Below, piece by piece: positions 1 through 10,091 of a stretch of 64,000 bases of DNA. How positions within the stretch are numbered: position 1 is the stretch's first letter; each line of letters starts with the position of its first letter. The stretch is from Hofstenia miamia (Eukaryota; Xenacoelomorpha; Acoela), in contig SCFE01000005.1 in NCBI GenBank assembly GCA_004352715.1, positions 4,243,751-4,307,750 of the forward strand. Direction: 5' to 3'. The notes beneath the pieces were generated by a model. That model was not told the origin of the DNA. It saw nothing but the letters and a program-made list of their open reading frames with translations, and searched no databases. The position numbers and the translations under genes are program-made.

Positions 1-671
1 GTTGCCACTCTAATCAGCTTAATCAATGTTTGGTTAAGTTGCTCCACCACTCCGTTTGCCTGGGGGTGATAGGCGGTTGTGCATTCACTTGCAATTTCTA
101 ATAGTCTTGCCATTTCTTGGAATAGTCCACTTTCGAACTGTGGCCCTTTGTCTGTTATAATCGTTTCCATCAGTCCCAGTCTCAATATCCATTCTTTTAG
201 AACTAGCTCGGCTGTAGTTTCTGCTGTGGTATTCCGCATCAGGACCATCCTTGCATATTTGGTGAAGTTGTCCACCATAACTAGTAGGTACTGATAACCT
301 TCAGCATCTTTTGATAGCATCTTGAGATCTATGTGAACTATTTCATTGGGTTGCATCGTGATGATTTTCTCTAGTGGTGCTTGTTGTGTTGGAAAATGCT
401 GTTTGTTGTTTAGGAGGCATGTCGTGCATTTGTTTATGATTTCTTCCACGACTTTCCTGACGGCTGTTGTTATAAAACGAGCATTAAATGTTTTCTCTGT
501 CTGTGTTATTCCTAAATGGCCCTTCTTGTGGATCTTACATATTAGTTCCCTCTTGAAGTAATCTGGTATCGTGATTTGGTTATTTCTGGCTTTGACATAT
601 AGCAGTCCATTCTTGTTGATCTTCCACTTGTAACATTCATAATATCCTGCCATTTTTTTAGATAGTGTTGT
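1..671 (-). pseudogene. Ty3/gypsy integrase, element C (partial, runs off the window)
   Basis: Reading the minus strand from 671 down to 1 gives about 223 codons without a stop. It is the integrase of an LTR retrotransposon, which inserts the cDNA into host DNA. The zinc-binding HHCC module is visible (H-x3-H in HKKGH, then CTTC), followed by the catalytic core with all three acidic residues: D in VHIDLKML, D in IITDKGPQFES and E in NGVVEQLNQTL. The frame leaves the window before the C-terminal part. A TGA at 672-674 cuts it off from the upstream RNase H. The core looks intact and close to the integrases of elements A and B; the polyprotein it belongs to is broken. Confidence 0.9.
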
Positions 672-2263
672 TCACGGCTCTTTGATCTTCTTCATAATCT
701 CGCTTAGGACTATATCGTCTTTTTGTTTGTCCACTATCTCTTGTTCTGTTATTTCCTCTCTTATGAGTATCAGTAGCACTGCTTGACCCGTCTTATCGAC
801 ATTTATCTCTGGTAGCCCCTCGTATTCGGTGTGCGGCAGGAACTGAAATTGTTTCTTTTCTCCATCTGTTTTTGTTGCATCTCTTTGGTACTCTGGGAGT
901 GATGTCCAGAAATCCGCATTGTTGTGTAATGTGCCTTTTCTGTGTTTGATTGTGAATGTGAATTCATTGAGATACTCAATCCACCAAGATATTATCCTGG
1001 ATTTATCTCCTGAAAACTTTTCAACCAGGCCAGACCACTGTTATCTGTTTGTACTCTAAACTCCCTTTCTATGAGGAAGTGTCAAAATTTTTTAATGCTT
1101 TCAATGAGCGTGAGCATTTCTACTTTAGTGGAGCCGTAGTTCTCTTTGCTGGCCCACAACTTGCGGCTGAAGAACTGTATGGGTACTTCTTTCCCATTTC
1201 TCATTTGGCCCAATGTTGCTCCAATTGCCACCTTGCTTGCATCGCAATCTAATATAAATTTCTCATTGTAATCAGGTGTGTTGAGGGAAGGTAATTTCGC
1301 GAGCTCTTCCTTGATGTTGTCAAGTTCCTCCTGTTCTTGCCACGTCCATACAAATGGAACTGCCTTCCTCATCAATCGAGTCATCTTTGCCGTTTTTCCA
1401 GCTATGTTTGGGATGAAGGTTCCGTAGTAATTGAAAAATCCCATGATTCTCTGTATATCCTTTTTATTATTTGGTTTCTCTATCTTCCAGATCATCTCTC
1501 TGGCATTGTCCTTCATGCATATCCTCCCTTTTTCTATTGTTCTTCTGAGGAACACTATCTTTTCCTTCAGGATGTCGCACTTATTTCCGTTAATTCAGAG
1601 TCCTGCGCTTTCCAAGATCGTTAGTGTTCTTTCCAATTTTTCCAGGTGTTCTTGGACTGTGTTGCTTGTGACTATGATGTCATCTATATAGGCGTCGACT
1701 CCTTCTTCCATTCAATGTGTCTTGTTCTTAAGTACCTTCGTTATGTATCTCTGGAATGTTGCTGGTGCATTGCAGAGTCTGAACGCCATATAAATCCATT
1801 CATACAGTCTGTATGGAGTTATGAATGCTGTCTTCTCTATGTCCTCTTCCTCCATTTTCACTTGCCAATAGGCTTTACATAAATCTAGAGTTGTGAAATA
1901 TTTATGTTTACTGGCTTTGTAGAGTATATCTTCTATTCACGGTAAAGGGTACGAATCCTTCTTTGTCACCTTGTTGAGTTTACAGAAATCAATGCATAGT
2001 CGGTACTTGTTTCCCTGCTTTACAAACATGGTTGTTACTGCATATGGGCTTTTGCTCAGCCAGATGATCTTATTGTCAATTAGTTCTTCTAGTATCAGAT
2101 TGTAATCTTCCTTTAGCTGCTCAGGTACTCTTCTAACTGGCAGTTTGATCAGTTTGTCCATTGTCATGATGAATTTGTGTTTTTTGCCTACTGCCTGACC
2201 AACACTTATCTCTCTGTAGTTGAATATACTTTTATGCTTTTCCAGAAGTGTTCTTAATTGCAT
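672..2263 (-). pseudogene. Ty3/gypsy reverse transcriptase and RNase H, element C (broken)
   Basis: Minus-strand pol remnant. From high to low coordinates it shows RT motifs YRLCIDFCKLNKV, LDLCKAYWQV, LCNAPATFQRYI and YIDD (codons 1679-1690), then the RT-RNase H connection WTWQEQEELDNIKEEL, the RNase H motif DCDASKVAIGATLGQ, QTDNSGLAWL and finally NADFWTSLPEY. Lesions: TGA at 1937-1939 where relatives have Arg, a stop just before the YIDD block, a TGA after ILESAGL, frameshifts near 1,090 and 1,020, and the TGA at 672. The usual [12 protein letters not shown] reads AFRLCNAPATFQ. Dead copy; family assignment is secure, the clade is not. Confidence 0.9.
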
Positions 2264-2866
2264 GATGTCTTGTTCTTCTAGATGTTGATAATCTTCATCA
2301 TTTATCTCAGGTATCCTGTGTGTATCTTCCTCTTCTGCTTTTGTCCCAATGCCCTCAAGTTGGCTTTTGGGAGTACTCGCGACTTTGATGGTGTTTGTCC
2401 ACTTGCCCTTGAGTCAGCCATGTGGAATACTATCTGCTTTCCTTTGCAAGTCCTTGAGTTGACCATGCAAATTACTTGCTCCATCATTGTCTTCCATTGC
2501 CTTCCAAATGAGTCTGATGTTGGTTCTAATGTATTTCCCATATATTCTTATCTGGGATCATTTCAGGTTCACATTCCAGTTCGTAGCATTGAGTATTGGT
2601 ACCCTTCCTTTTCCGTTTTTTATTGTACAAATGCTAGATGGCATCAAAACTCATTTGGTGTTAATGCCTTTATTGTCATATAGCATTATATCAGCTGTGA
2701 TATTGTGTTCTGTCTTGATTGTGTGCATTTTCCACTGATGTGGCTGTAGATGAATGTCTTCTTGCAGTTGAAATGTGATTGTTCTCTGTTTTTCCTGTTC
2801 CTCTTCAATTTCCATTTCCTCTTATTTTACCTTTATTGTTTTGTTTGCATAGTTAATGACACAACC
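2264..2866 (-). pseudogene. Protease-to-RT linker of element C pol (broken)
   Basis: The minus strand continues upstream of the RT with a reading frame interrupted by several stops. It starts at the gap with GCVINYANKTIKVK, which matches the flap-side segment after the active site of retroviral-type aspartic proteases (the equivalent in element B reads CIIDYGNNTISI). A linker of about 150 residues leads into the RT. The protease active-site Asp would lie inside the N gap. At least one TAA and two TGA stops interrupt the frame. The segment is placed mainly by its position between protease and RT. Confidence 0.6.
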
Positions 2867-3866
2867 NNNNNNNNNNNNNNNNNNNNNNNNNNNNNNNNNN
2901 NNNNNNNNNNNNNNNNNNNNNNNNNNNNNNNNNNNNNNNNNNNNNNNNNNNNNNNNNNNNNNNNNNNNNNNNNNNNNNNNNNNNNNNNNNNNNNNNNNNN
3001 NNNNNNNNNNNNNNNNNNNNNNNNNNNNNNNNNNNNNNNNNNNNNNNNNNNNNNNNNNNNNNNNNNNNNNNNNNNNNNNNNNNNNNNNNNNNNNNNNNNN
3101 NNNNNNNNNNNNNNNNNNNNNNNNNNNNNNNNNNNNNNNNNNNNNNNNNNNNNNNNNNNNNNNNNNNNNNNNNNNNNNNNNNNNNNNNNNNNNNNNNNNN
3201 NNNNNNNNNNNNNNNNNNNNNNNNNNNNNNNNNNNNNNNNNNNNNNNNNNNNNNNNNNNNNNNNNNNNNNNNNNNNNNNNNNNNNNNNNNNNNNNNNNNN
3301 NNNNNNNNNNNNNNNNNNNNNNNNNNNNNNNNNNNNNNNNNNNNNNNNNNNNNNNNNNNNNNNNNNNNNNNNNNNNNNNNNNNNNNNNNNNNNNNNNNNN
3401 NNNNNNNNNNNNNNNNNNNNNNNNNNNNNNNNNNNNNNNNNNNNNNNNNNNNNNNNNNNNNNNNNNNNNNNNNNNNNNNNNNNNNNNNNNNNNNNNNNNN
3501 NNNNNNNNNNNNNNNNNNNNNNNNNNNNNNNNNNNNNNNNNNNNNNNNNNNNNNNNNNNNNNNNNNNNNNNNNNNNNNNNNNNNNNNNNNNNNNNNNNNN
3601 NNNNNNNNNNNNNNNNNNNNNNNNNNNNNNNNNNNNNNNNNNNNNNNNNNNNNNNNNNNNNNNNNNNNNNNNNNNNNNNNNNNNNNNNNNNNNNNNNNNN
3701 NNNNNNNNNNNNNNNNNNNNNNNNNNNNNNNNNNNNNNNNNNNNNNNNNNNNNNNNNNNNNNNNNNNNNNNNNNNNNNNNNNNNNNNNNNNNNNNNNNNN
3801 NNNNNNNNNNNNNNNNNNNNNNNNNNNNNNNNNNNNNNNNNNNNNNNNNNNNNNNNNNNNNNNNNN
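2867..3866. other. Assembly gap (1000 N)
   Basis: Exactly 1000 N, a conventional unknown-size gap. Left of it is element C pol, right of it the extra ORF of copy D, so the two sides need not be adjacent in the genome. Confidence 1.
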
Positions 3867-5078
3867 GATCCAGGCAATCTTTCCACAAATCTTCTCATGC
3901 TCAGAGGAGCATTATCAGAGTGAAAGATGGCAAATTTTGTCTCAGCTGTGGCGCCCCACATGTACTTCTTTACTGTATCAGAAAAAATATTGATGTCTGA
4001 CGGACAAATCCCAAGTTGATTGCTGGTTAACATAATCGACATCTTACCAGTAATGCTGCTTGCCCCCACCAGTCGGGCATAATATTTTTCAAACTTATCC
4101 ATGGTGCGCTTCATTTTTCCAGGAGAGGAATGAGGACTACATTTATACAAAAGCCAGTTTTTTACTTTCCATGTCAGTGGACACACGGCTAGTTCATGAA
4201 TAGTTATTTTCGTGAGAGATGTTCTCTTCTCATGTGACATAGGTATTTGAAGTTGAGGATCTTTTGTTAAATAGATTGCTAGTATCCAAATTGCTCCTCT
4301 GGCATAGATATCTGGTAAGTTTTTCTCTGCAAAGAGACGTTCTTTAAAATTTCTTTTATCCTGATTGTTATAGGAGACTTTGATGTCTCAAAGAGCACGT
4401 TCTATGGACGAATGATAAGTCTGTGATGGGCTAGATATATCTAAATGGGGCCAGTCAGACTTGGGGTTAAAATCAGCCTTTAGATCAGACCAGATAGTTT
4501 GAATCTCATTAAGTAGTTGGCCGCTCTGGGCAAAGGCGAAACTAACTCTCATATCTGTTACAGTAGTTAACAAGGGGGTAGTGGGATCTGTAAGTTCTAA
4601 TGTCTGCAATTGGAGCAGGATGTCAATAATTAATTTCTGGTCAACAGCTAGACAATGGGATGGCACTCTTTGACACAGAAGTAAATTGGTATATATGAGC
4701 CTAGTGATTGGAAGGTGGCTCGTGGAATGTGATGAAATGGGGGCGTAATCATTCTTAGATAGTATTAAGAAATTCTCCATCTGAAAATGTAAATTTTCTA
4801 TTGGTTCAGGTATTGCAGTTTCATACTCACTGCGAACTATCATTATTAGGCGAATGCCCTCAACTTTGGTGATACGATAAGAAATCTCAATTTGTTCCAT
4901 TATGTCCTCTGATTGTATTTCGGAAATCCTTAAGAAGTAAATGAAGAGGAGGTTTTTGAAATCTACGTTTATGCACTCAAAACTATCAATGGTTTTGCTG
5001 CTATTCAAGAATTGACATAAGTTATATATGTTAAAGTCATCATCAAAAAACTTGTGCACTGAGCTGCGCCAATAGAGA
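3867..5078 (-). pseudogene. Extra ORF (ORF3) of a gypsy-like element, copy D; middle part
   Basis: The minus strand is open for about 404 codons except for one TGA at 4388-4390, just after SSIERAL. Visible blocks, N to C: FFDDDFNIYNLCQFLNSSK, a hydrophobic stretch KNLLFIYFL, MEQIEISYRITK, ENLHFQMENFLILS, LIYTNLLLCQR, RGAIWILAIYLTKDP, WKVKNWLLYKCS, FEKYYARLVG, SDINIFSDTVKKYMWGAT. The same blocks recur in copies A, B, E and F, so this is a conserved protein and not a chance frame. I do not recognise the family. In A and B it lies 3' of integrase, the env position, yet no signal peptide or transmembrane anchor is obvious. Both ends of this copy are lost at gaps. Confidence 0.75.
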
Positions 5079-5079
5079 N
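5079..5079. other. Single-N contig junction
   Basis: A lone N separates copy D of ORF3 from an LTR fragment. The ORF3 codons just left of it (about 4,960-5,078) are repeated, diverged, at about 5,579-5,700, so two different element copies are abutted here, most likely by the assembler. Confidence 0.8.
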
Positions 5080-5245
5080 CAAAAATTGTTATCATTACCT
5101 GCCTTTGTTTACAACTTTTTGATAGCAACGTAGTTTAACATGATCAATCTTAAATTCCCTCGTGAAATTAAATTTGAGCAAAATAAAAGCACCAACAAGG
5201 GGACATCAATTAAACAATAACAAACTAAGATCGAAATTAATCGAT

Positions 5246-5260
5246 ACGTCATGGTGACGT
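5246..5260. promoter_or_regulatory. CRE-like inverted repeat in U3 of element A 3' LTR
   Basis: ACGTCATGGTGACGT is an inverted pair of TGACGT half-sites with a 3-nt spacer, lying in U3 close to the LTR 5' end. The 5' LTR has the equivalent at 11,178-11,192. TGACGT is the CREB/ATF half-site; binding is inferred. Confidence 0.45.
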
Positions 5261-5347
5261 AGTAATACAAAGATATAATCGAAAGAATAAATCCAACAAA
5301 ATCCCCGATCGACTCTACAATAGCAACCTGAGATTGAAAATAAATAC

Positions 5348-5355
5348 TGACGTCA
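5348..5355. promoter_or_regulatory. Full CRE palindrome in the duplicated U3 segment
   Basis: A perfect TGACGTCA sits in the second copy of the duplicated U3 segment. It gives this LTR two CRE-like sites where the 5' LTR has one. Function is inferred from the motif only. Confidence 0.4.
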
Positions 5356-5423
5356 GAGTGATGTAGAAATACAAAATAAATTTTAAAGAATAAAATCAAC
5401 AAAAGTCCGTGAGCGACTCTACA

Positions 5424-5438
5424 CACCCTCCCTTGCTC
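5424..5438 (-). promoter_or_regulatory. Polypurine tract of element A
   Basis: On the element's strand, GAGCAAGGGAGGGTG immediately precedes the 3' LTR start TGTAGAG. This is the position and composition of a polypurine tract, the primer for plus-strand DNA synthesis. It confirms minus-strand orientation and fixes the inner LTR edge at 5423/5424. Confidence 0.75.
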
Positions 5439-6059
5439 AAATTAATTTTCGGCTACCAGTTGAAGGGCTGGCCCAGACACTATGTTTTGAGTGGCCACTA
5501 TCATCTTTGTAGCTAAATCACCGTCCCACATTTGGACCTCAGTATAATGTGCCATGTAGAATCATGGGAAGTAGGTGAACAAAAGATTCTGAAAATCAAT
5601 ATTGACGCACTTGAAACTGTCAATTGTTTTGCCACTATTCAAAAACTGGCATAAGTTGTATATGTTAAAGTCATCATCAAAAAACGTGTGCACCATGCTG
5701 CACCAATAAAGACGACTCAAAGTTTCCATCATCCTGGAATTGTAACCAATAATTGTGTTAATTTTAGGGTGATGGGAGGCATCTATGACAAAAGGAATGA
5801 CATTGATAGAGCAAGTCATGTTGCGTCCATTGTAAGTACAGCGGAGTTGATCTTTAGTCTCCTCTGATATATTATCACGGATAATGGCTATGGCTTTTCT
5901 AGTTGCAATATAATATGGATGTAATGTTTCATCTCCGACTTTAGATATTTTTCTTCTTCTCTCTTCTGTCTTCTGAGATCTTACAGTGGAAGTAGCAGTG
6001 GAAGAGGTTGAAGGGGCTATCAAGTCGCTTGTATGGGGGTATTTACAGGTTGTAATGCA
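5439..6059 (-). pseudogene. ORF3 of element A, internally deleted (N-terminus joined to C-terminus)
   Basis: Minus-strand frame opens after a TAG at 6060-6062 and has no ATG near its start. Conserved N-terminal blocks follow: TSDLIAPS, a basic KTEERRRKISKVG segment, DETLHPYY, RDNISEETKDQLR, NVIPFVID, KINTIIGYNS and MVHTFFDDDFNIYNLC. After NLLFTYFP comes a TGA (5562-5564), and then in the same frame about 45 codons resembling the C-terminal end of copies E and F, stopping at TAA next to the polypurine tract. The middle of the protein (about 800 residues judged from other copies) is missing. B conserves the same N-terminal region, so the start may depend on frameshifting or splicing. Confidence 0.7.
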
Positions 6060-6062
6060 CTA

Positions 6063-6490
6063 AAGGGTACTCTTGAATCAAAAGTTTTTAAAGTGGGGGT
6101 TGCCAGCTCCTCTCACGCACGTGGGGAAACGTGTCTCTCTACATAGGGGTGAGATGTGGAGGGTGTCATGGTAAATGTTCTCTGCTCTCTGAGTCATGGA
6201 GCAACGTGTTGCCCACACGGAATCAGACTCTCCTCAGCACCTTCCTGACGTCCTCTTTTTCTTACGTGGTCCTCAGCAAGCAGAGAAACATGTCTCCCAT
6301 GCCTAGGTGAGGCATCTTGATCACATTGGCTACCTTCCATCCTCCTTCTCACTTGACAGTGGACAGGTGGAGCTGGCAACTCTCGTTTGTGATTTACTTG
6401 TTTCATTCCTAAATGTAGTTATAAGATTTAAATCCCAAATGTTGGGATCATAAGTAGTTCTCGCCCTTCTTTGGGGGAGTGTACGTGGTT
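6063..6490 (-). pseudogene. Distal end of pol and pol/ORF3 junction, element A
   Basis: Between the integrase stop (6491) and ORF3 a third minus-strand frame is partly open (70 codons at 6194-6406, Arg/His-rich, then further past two stops). It ends in a TGA at 6020-6022 that overlaps the ORF3 frame in the sequence ACTTGATAG. Element B conserves this arrangement (ACTTGAAAG, upstream frame ending in TGA, ORF3 continuing in the -1 frame). RRARTTYDPNIWDLNLI near 6,440-6,480 aligns with the distal pol end of B (VREQQYLDHLNTQDWELYLI). No other function is evident. Confidence 0.4.
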
Positions 6491-7888
6491 CTAGATTCTC
6501 AGTATTAACACTATCAGAGTTGTATTCAGTGTTGGAAAATTCATCTTCAGAAAAACTAGTAAATTATCATATTTTTCATATACATCAACACCATTGTCTA
6601 CTAATGTAAATTTGTTATTATCATCTATTATCACATGCTCTATATCTTTTATAGCTCTTTTAAGCCTTTGAAAGTGTACCATTTTACTATTGTTTAAGGT
6701 GTATGTGTTGTGATCAAGCACTTTTTCGATCGTAAATGGGCCTTGCCAATCATTTGCAAGTTTCCATACTTGATGACTATCTGTGGTAATTCCAGGCAGA
6801 TAGGCAAAAACTTTATCACCGCGCTTATGAGGCTCACAGTACAACTTTTTATTAAAGATTTTCTTTTGCCTAATACTAGACTGATTGGTGTTATGACAAA
6901 TTGTTAAATGAATTTGTTGCATGTCTGTCATTAATCGATTGACATAGCTTTCCACATTGTTATCAGCATATTTCAGAAACATCATTGCTAAGGAAGTAGC
7001 GGCCTCTCTACTGAATATGGCTTTGAAGGGGCTAATACCAGTTGTTGTATGAACTGACGTGTTATAAAAGTACTTGACACACTCTACAATTCGTCTCCAT
7101 TGTTTCCCAGTGGCCCAGGACAATGCCACCCAGATCAATTTGATGAGGGTTTGATTTAAGCTTTCTACAAGTCCATTTGCTTGATGATAGTAAGCTGTTG
7201 TTAATTCATGGATTATTTCCAATTCATTCATTAAAGCACATAAGAGATTACTCTCAAATTGAGGACCTCTATCCAAAACTAATTTGCGCATTGGTCTATA
7301 TTTTAAGATCCACTCTTTAAGGATTTTTTCAGCCACCGTCTCTGCAGTTGAACTGCTTAAAGGGACTATACGGGCAAACTTGGTAAAATGATCCACCATT
7401 ATGAGTAAATACTGAAAACCCTCGTCGTCTTTTGAAAGCTGCTCTAAATTGACATGCACTAACTCATTAGGGCTTTCTGCAGACTGAGATTCCATTTCAG
7501 CTCTTTGTGGCAGGAAGTGATGGATGTTCTTTAACAGACATTTTTCACAATTATCAATTACATCTGTCACAGTAGTTCGTATTCCTGTGGTAACGTATCT
7601 TGAATTGAAAGTTTTCTCGGTTTGGAGAATACCAAGGTGACCTCGTTCATGAACTCTACACACCAGATCCCTTTTAAAATACTCAGGGATAGTGAGCCTG
7701 TTGTTGTGCTTACTCTTTGCATATAACAGACCATTATCAGTCACATGCCAGTTATAGTGATGAAAATAGTGATTTACTTCTGGGGATGTAGGAAAATACA
7801 GATCTTTCATCCTCTTCATTATCTGGTCCAATATCCAATCACAATGTTGGTAACAAATTATTTCCTCTTCCGAAATTTCCTCTCTCAT
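6491..7888 (-). CDS. Ty3/gypsy integrase of element A, open 465-codon frame but catalytically altered
   Basis: Longest uninterrupted protein frame in the window, coding for an LTR-retrotransposon integrase. N-terminal HHCC zinc module (HERGH, then CEKC), then the core. The second and third catalytic residues are present (LVLDRGPQFES; NGLVESLNQTL). The first Asp is replaced: LVHVNLEQL here against VHIDLKML in element C and VHMDLEKL in B, a one-base GAT to AAT change. After the core come a C-terminal DNA-binding region (HKRGDKVFAYLPG, WQGPFTIEKVL) and a tail to 6491. The ATG is an internal Met of the polyprotein; upstream pol is broken. DDE integrases need the first Asp, so this copy is probably inactive. 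Confidence 0.93.
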   Translation of the reverse strand: MREEISEEEIICYQHCDWILDQIMKRMKDLYFPTSPEVNHYFHHYNWHVTDNGLLYAKSKHNNRLTIPEYFKRDLVCRVHERGHLGILQTEKTFNSRYVTTGIRTTVTDVIDNCEKCLLKNIHHFLPQRAEMESQSAESPNELVHVNLEQLSKDDEGFQYLLIMVDHFTKFARIVPLSSSTAETVAEKILKEWILKYRPMRKLVLDRGPQFESNLLCALMNELEIIHELTTAYYHQANGLVESLNQTLIKLIWVALSWATGKQWRRIVECVKYFYNTSVHTTTGISPFKAIFSREAATSLAMMFLKYADNNVESYVNRLMTDMQQIHLTICHNTNQSSIRQKKIFNKKLYCEPHKRGDKVFAYLPGITTDSHQVWKLANDWQGPFTIEKVLDHNTYTLNNSKMVHFQRLKRAIKDIEHVIIDDNNKFTLVDNGVDVYEKYDNLLVFLKMNFPTLNTTLIVLILRI

Positions 7889-9414
7889 GAGTATAGTAAG
7901 AATAGGTTTTCCATTTCAGTCAGTATTGATTTCTGGTATCAACTGATACTCGGTATGGGGGATAAATGAAAAAGGAACTTTTTCCCCATTTGGTTTTTTA
8001 AGATCATGTTCTTAGCTCAGCAGAGCCGTCCAATAATCTGCATTCAAGTGGAGTTTGCCAGGGAGATGTTTAATTGTGAATGAGAAATCATTTAAGTATT
8101 CAATCCATCTTGCAACAATATTTGATTTATTGCCACTGAATTTCTTTAACCACGCAAGAGCGCTGTTGTCGGTTTGCACAGTGAATTTACAACCAAGTAT
8201 AAAATAGTGGAATTTCTTCAAGGACTCAACTAATGCAAGCATTTCACACTTAGTTGTGCCATAATTCTTCTCTGATGCTCTGAGTTTTCTACTGCAGTAC
8301 TGAACAGGGCTTTTGACTCCATTTATTTCCTGACTCAGGATCCTGCTAATAGCAACAGCACTAGCATCACAATCAATTATGAAATCTCTCACATAATCGG
8401 GGGTGTTCAAGGACAGTATTTTTTAAGTTCTGTTTTTATTCCATCAAGAACTTCTTGTTCTTGCCAAGTCCATCTGAAGTCAACAGACTTCTTTAATAAA
8501 TTCGAAATTGTTCTTGTTTTATCGGCGAGGTCCAGAATGAACATCCCATAATAATTGGGAAAGTCCATCAATCACTGAACATCACAGCGGGTCCTTGGCA
8601 CTTCAATCTTATCTAAGAAATCTTTCGTGTTATTTTTTATAGAAATTTTTCCGGGTTCGACTATGCGGCCAAGAAAAATTACTTTTGTCTGAACTAACAC
8701 GCACTTTGTTCCATTGACTTTGAGTCTGGCTTTTTGCAATAGATCCAAGGTTTGACCAAGCTTGTCTAAATGTTCTTTGAAGGTGTTGCTTGTGACTAAA
8801 ATGTCATCTATATAAGCTGAGATGCCAGGCTCAAGAAGGTTCACACCATCTTTAAGGACTTTAGTAACATACTGCTGGAAAGTAGCTGGGATGTTGCATA
8901 GGCCAAAGGCCATATACTTCCATTCATATAACTCATAAAGGGTAATGAAGGCAGTCTTTGAGATATCAGAAGGGCGCATAGGTACCTGCCAGTAAGCTTT
9001 ACATAAGTCTAAGCATGAGAAAAATTTATATTTACTGGCATCATAAAGGAGATCTTCTATCCTTGGCAGGGGATAAGCGTCCTTAATCATTATATCGTTC
9101 AGCTTATGAAAATCAATGCACAGGCGATACTTCTCACCTTGGTGAATAAACACAGTGGGAGCAGCATAAGGGCTGTTACTTCCTTGTATTATTCCACTTT
9201 CTATCAAGTCACTTAAGATCTTCTCATATTCAGGTTTCAAATTCTCTGGTACACAGCATACTGGCAACCTAATCAGTTGATCATGTTCACTCTCCATCCT
9301 TAAAGCTACCTGTTGTGACAACTCTTCCTTCAAATGCTCGATCTCAGCGATGTGCGCATTGAAATGAGGCATAGACTGCTGCTCATGACCACCAGCATAA
9401 CTACAAGGACACAT
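7889..9414 (-). pseudogene. Ty3/gypsy RT and RNase H of element A (broken)
   Basis: Minus-strand pol. RT blocks at 9414-8575: YRLCIDFHKLNDI, LDLCKAYWQVPM, MAFGLCNIPATFQQYV, YIDDILVTS and KVIFLGRIVEPGKI. The RT-RNase H connection WTWQEQEVLDGIKTEL and the RNase H blocks IIDCDASAVAIS, TKCEMLALVESLKKF and QTDNSALAWLKKFSG follow. Lesions: TGA at 8572-8574, a one-base shift near 8,417-8,425 in an A-rich run, TAA at 8012-8014 and TGA at 7916-7918. The RT N-terminus is fused to sequence that does not match pol in the other copies (9,300-9,414), because gag and protease have been deleted. Confidence 0.9.
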
Positions 9415-9450
9415 GGGAATTGGCGGAGCATTCTGAGAGTTTAAGACACA

Positions 9451-9696
9451 TCACATATTTCTATGGAATGAGGGACTCATACTCATTGCACTTGCATTGC
9501 TGTATGGAATAGTGGAGGCATTGTGGTCATCCATCCTTTGGGTAGTCAGAGAAGGAGGTTGAGAGAAATTAAGTAACAATCCAATGGTACAAGGGGTAAT
9601 GTCCTGGTTACCAATGCTTGCACAGAGCACGATCTGAATAGGAGAAGTCCCAAAAGTAGGGGAATAAATTACAGTACGACTAGAACTAGAATCCAT
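9451..9696 (-). pseudogene. Gag N-terminal remnant, element A
   Basis: Starts MDSSSS and resembles the gag start of element B (MDFSSLSHNGTPTQ), with the same Ser/Thr/Pro-rich low-complexity character. It stops after 81 codons, and within about 100 bp the RT frame begins. Most of gag, all of protease and the RT N-terminus are therefore deleted, so A could have moved only with help from an intact relative. Confidence 0.6.
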
Positions 9697-10091
9697 TAGA
9701 CTTTAGAAAACAAAGCAACAATTTTTTGAACTAACTGACAGTGGGGAGCACTCCCACACACACACGAACAAAAAGCACATAAAAGGGTTAACAGTGATTA
9801 ACAGACCAAAAAGGGAGAAATGAACATGGCAGTACTTGGTAATAAATCCAACATAAAGAAGCACTAGTAAAAAGTAAAACAAACAAGAAATTTAACAATT
9901 GACATCAGCCAAATAAGAAATGCCAAAGCTTTGTCACCATCCTTCAAGGGTGAGGAAGTTAATGAATACATTGATAGGAAACTTTCTCTGAAGTCTCAAA
10001 GCGATCAGGGGAAACAACTATCCCAGCTGATACGCACCAAAATTAAAACCAACTCACAACCAAACCATTGAAAGAAAACAACAAGATTAAA
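9697..10091 (-). other. 5' untranslated leader of element A
   Basis: No coding frame. Sequence near 10,007-10,060 (AGGGGAAACAACTATCCCAG...) matches the leader of element B (32,680-32,720, AGGGGAAATCCATCCCAG), placing this between gag and the 5' LTR. The primer-binding site would lie in the following gap. Confidence 0.6.

Larger units (their letters stand above)
5080..5423 (-). repeat. 3' LTR of element A (truncated at the contig junction)
   Basis: Homologous to the 5' LTR end at about 11,027-11,252 (shared TTACCTGCCTTTGTTTAC, AACGTAGTTTAACATGATCA and the terminal GACTCTACA). On the element's strand the LTR starts TGTAGAGTCGCTC at 5423 and runs down to the N at 5079, where it is cut. It differs from the 5' LTR in carrying its first 100 bp twice: 5320-5423 and about 5,218-5,319, each ending GACTCTACA. 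Confidence 0.85.

Noticed and set aside
2750-4240. Long frames of 350-470 codons on both strands across 2,867-3,866
   Set aside because: They consist almost wholly of N translated as X. The same holds for frames over 10,092-10,525, 33,253-34,252 and 49,503-49,561.
5109-5426. 105-codon hydrophobic minus-strand frame
   Set aside because: It lies entirely within the LTR of element A and arises from AT-rich sequence.
3867-6059. ORF3 as a retroviral-type envelope gene
   Set aside because: Position fits, but I see no N-terminal signal peptide, no furin-like site, no fusion peptide and no C-terminal transmembrane anchor; the N-terminus is basic and polar.
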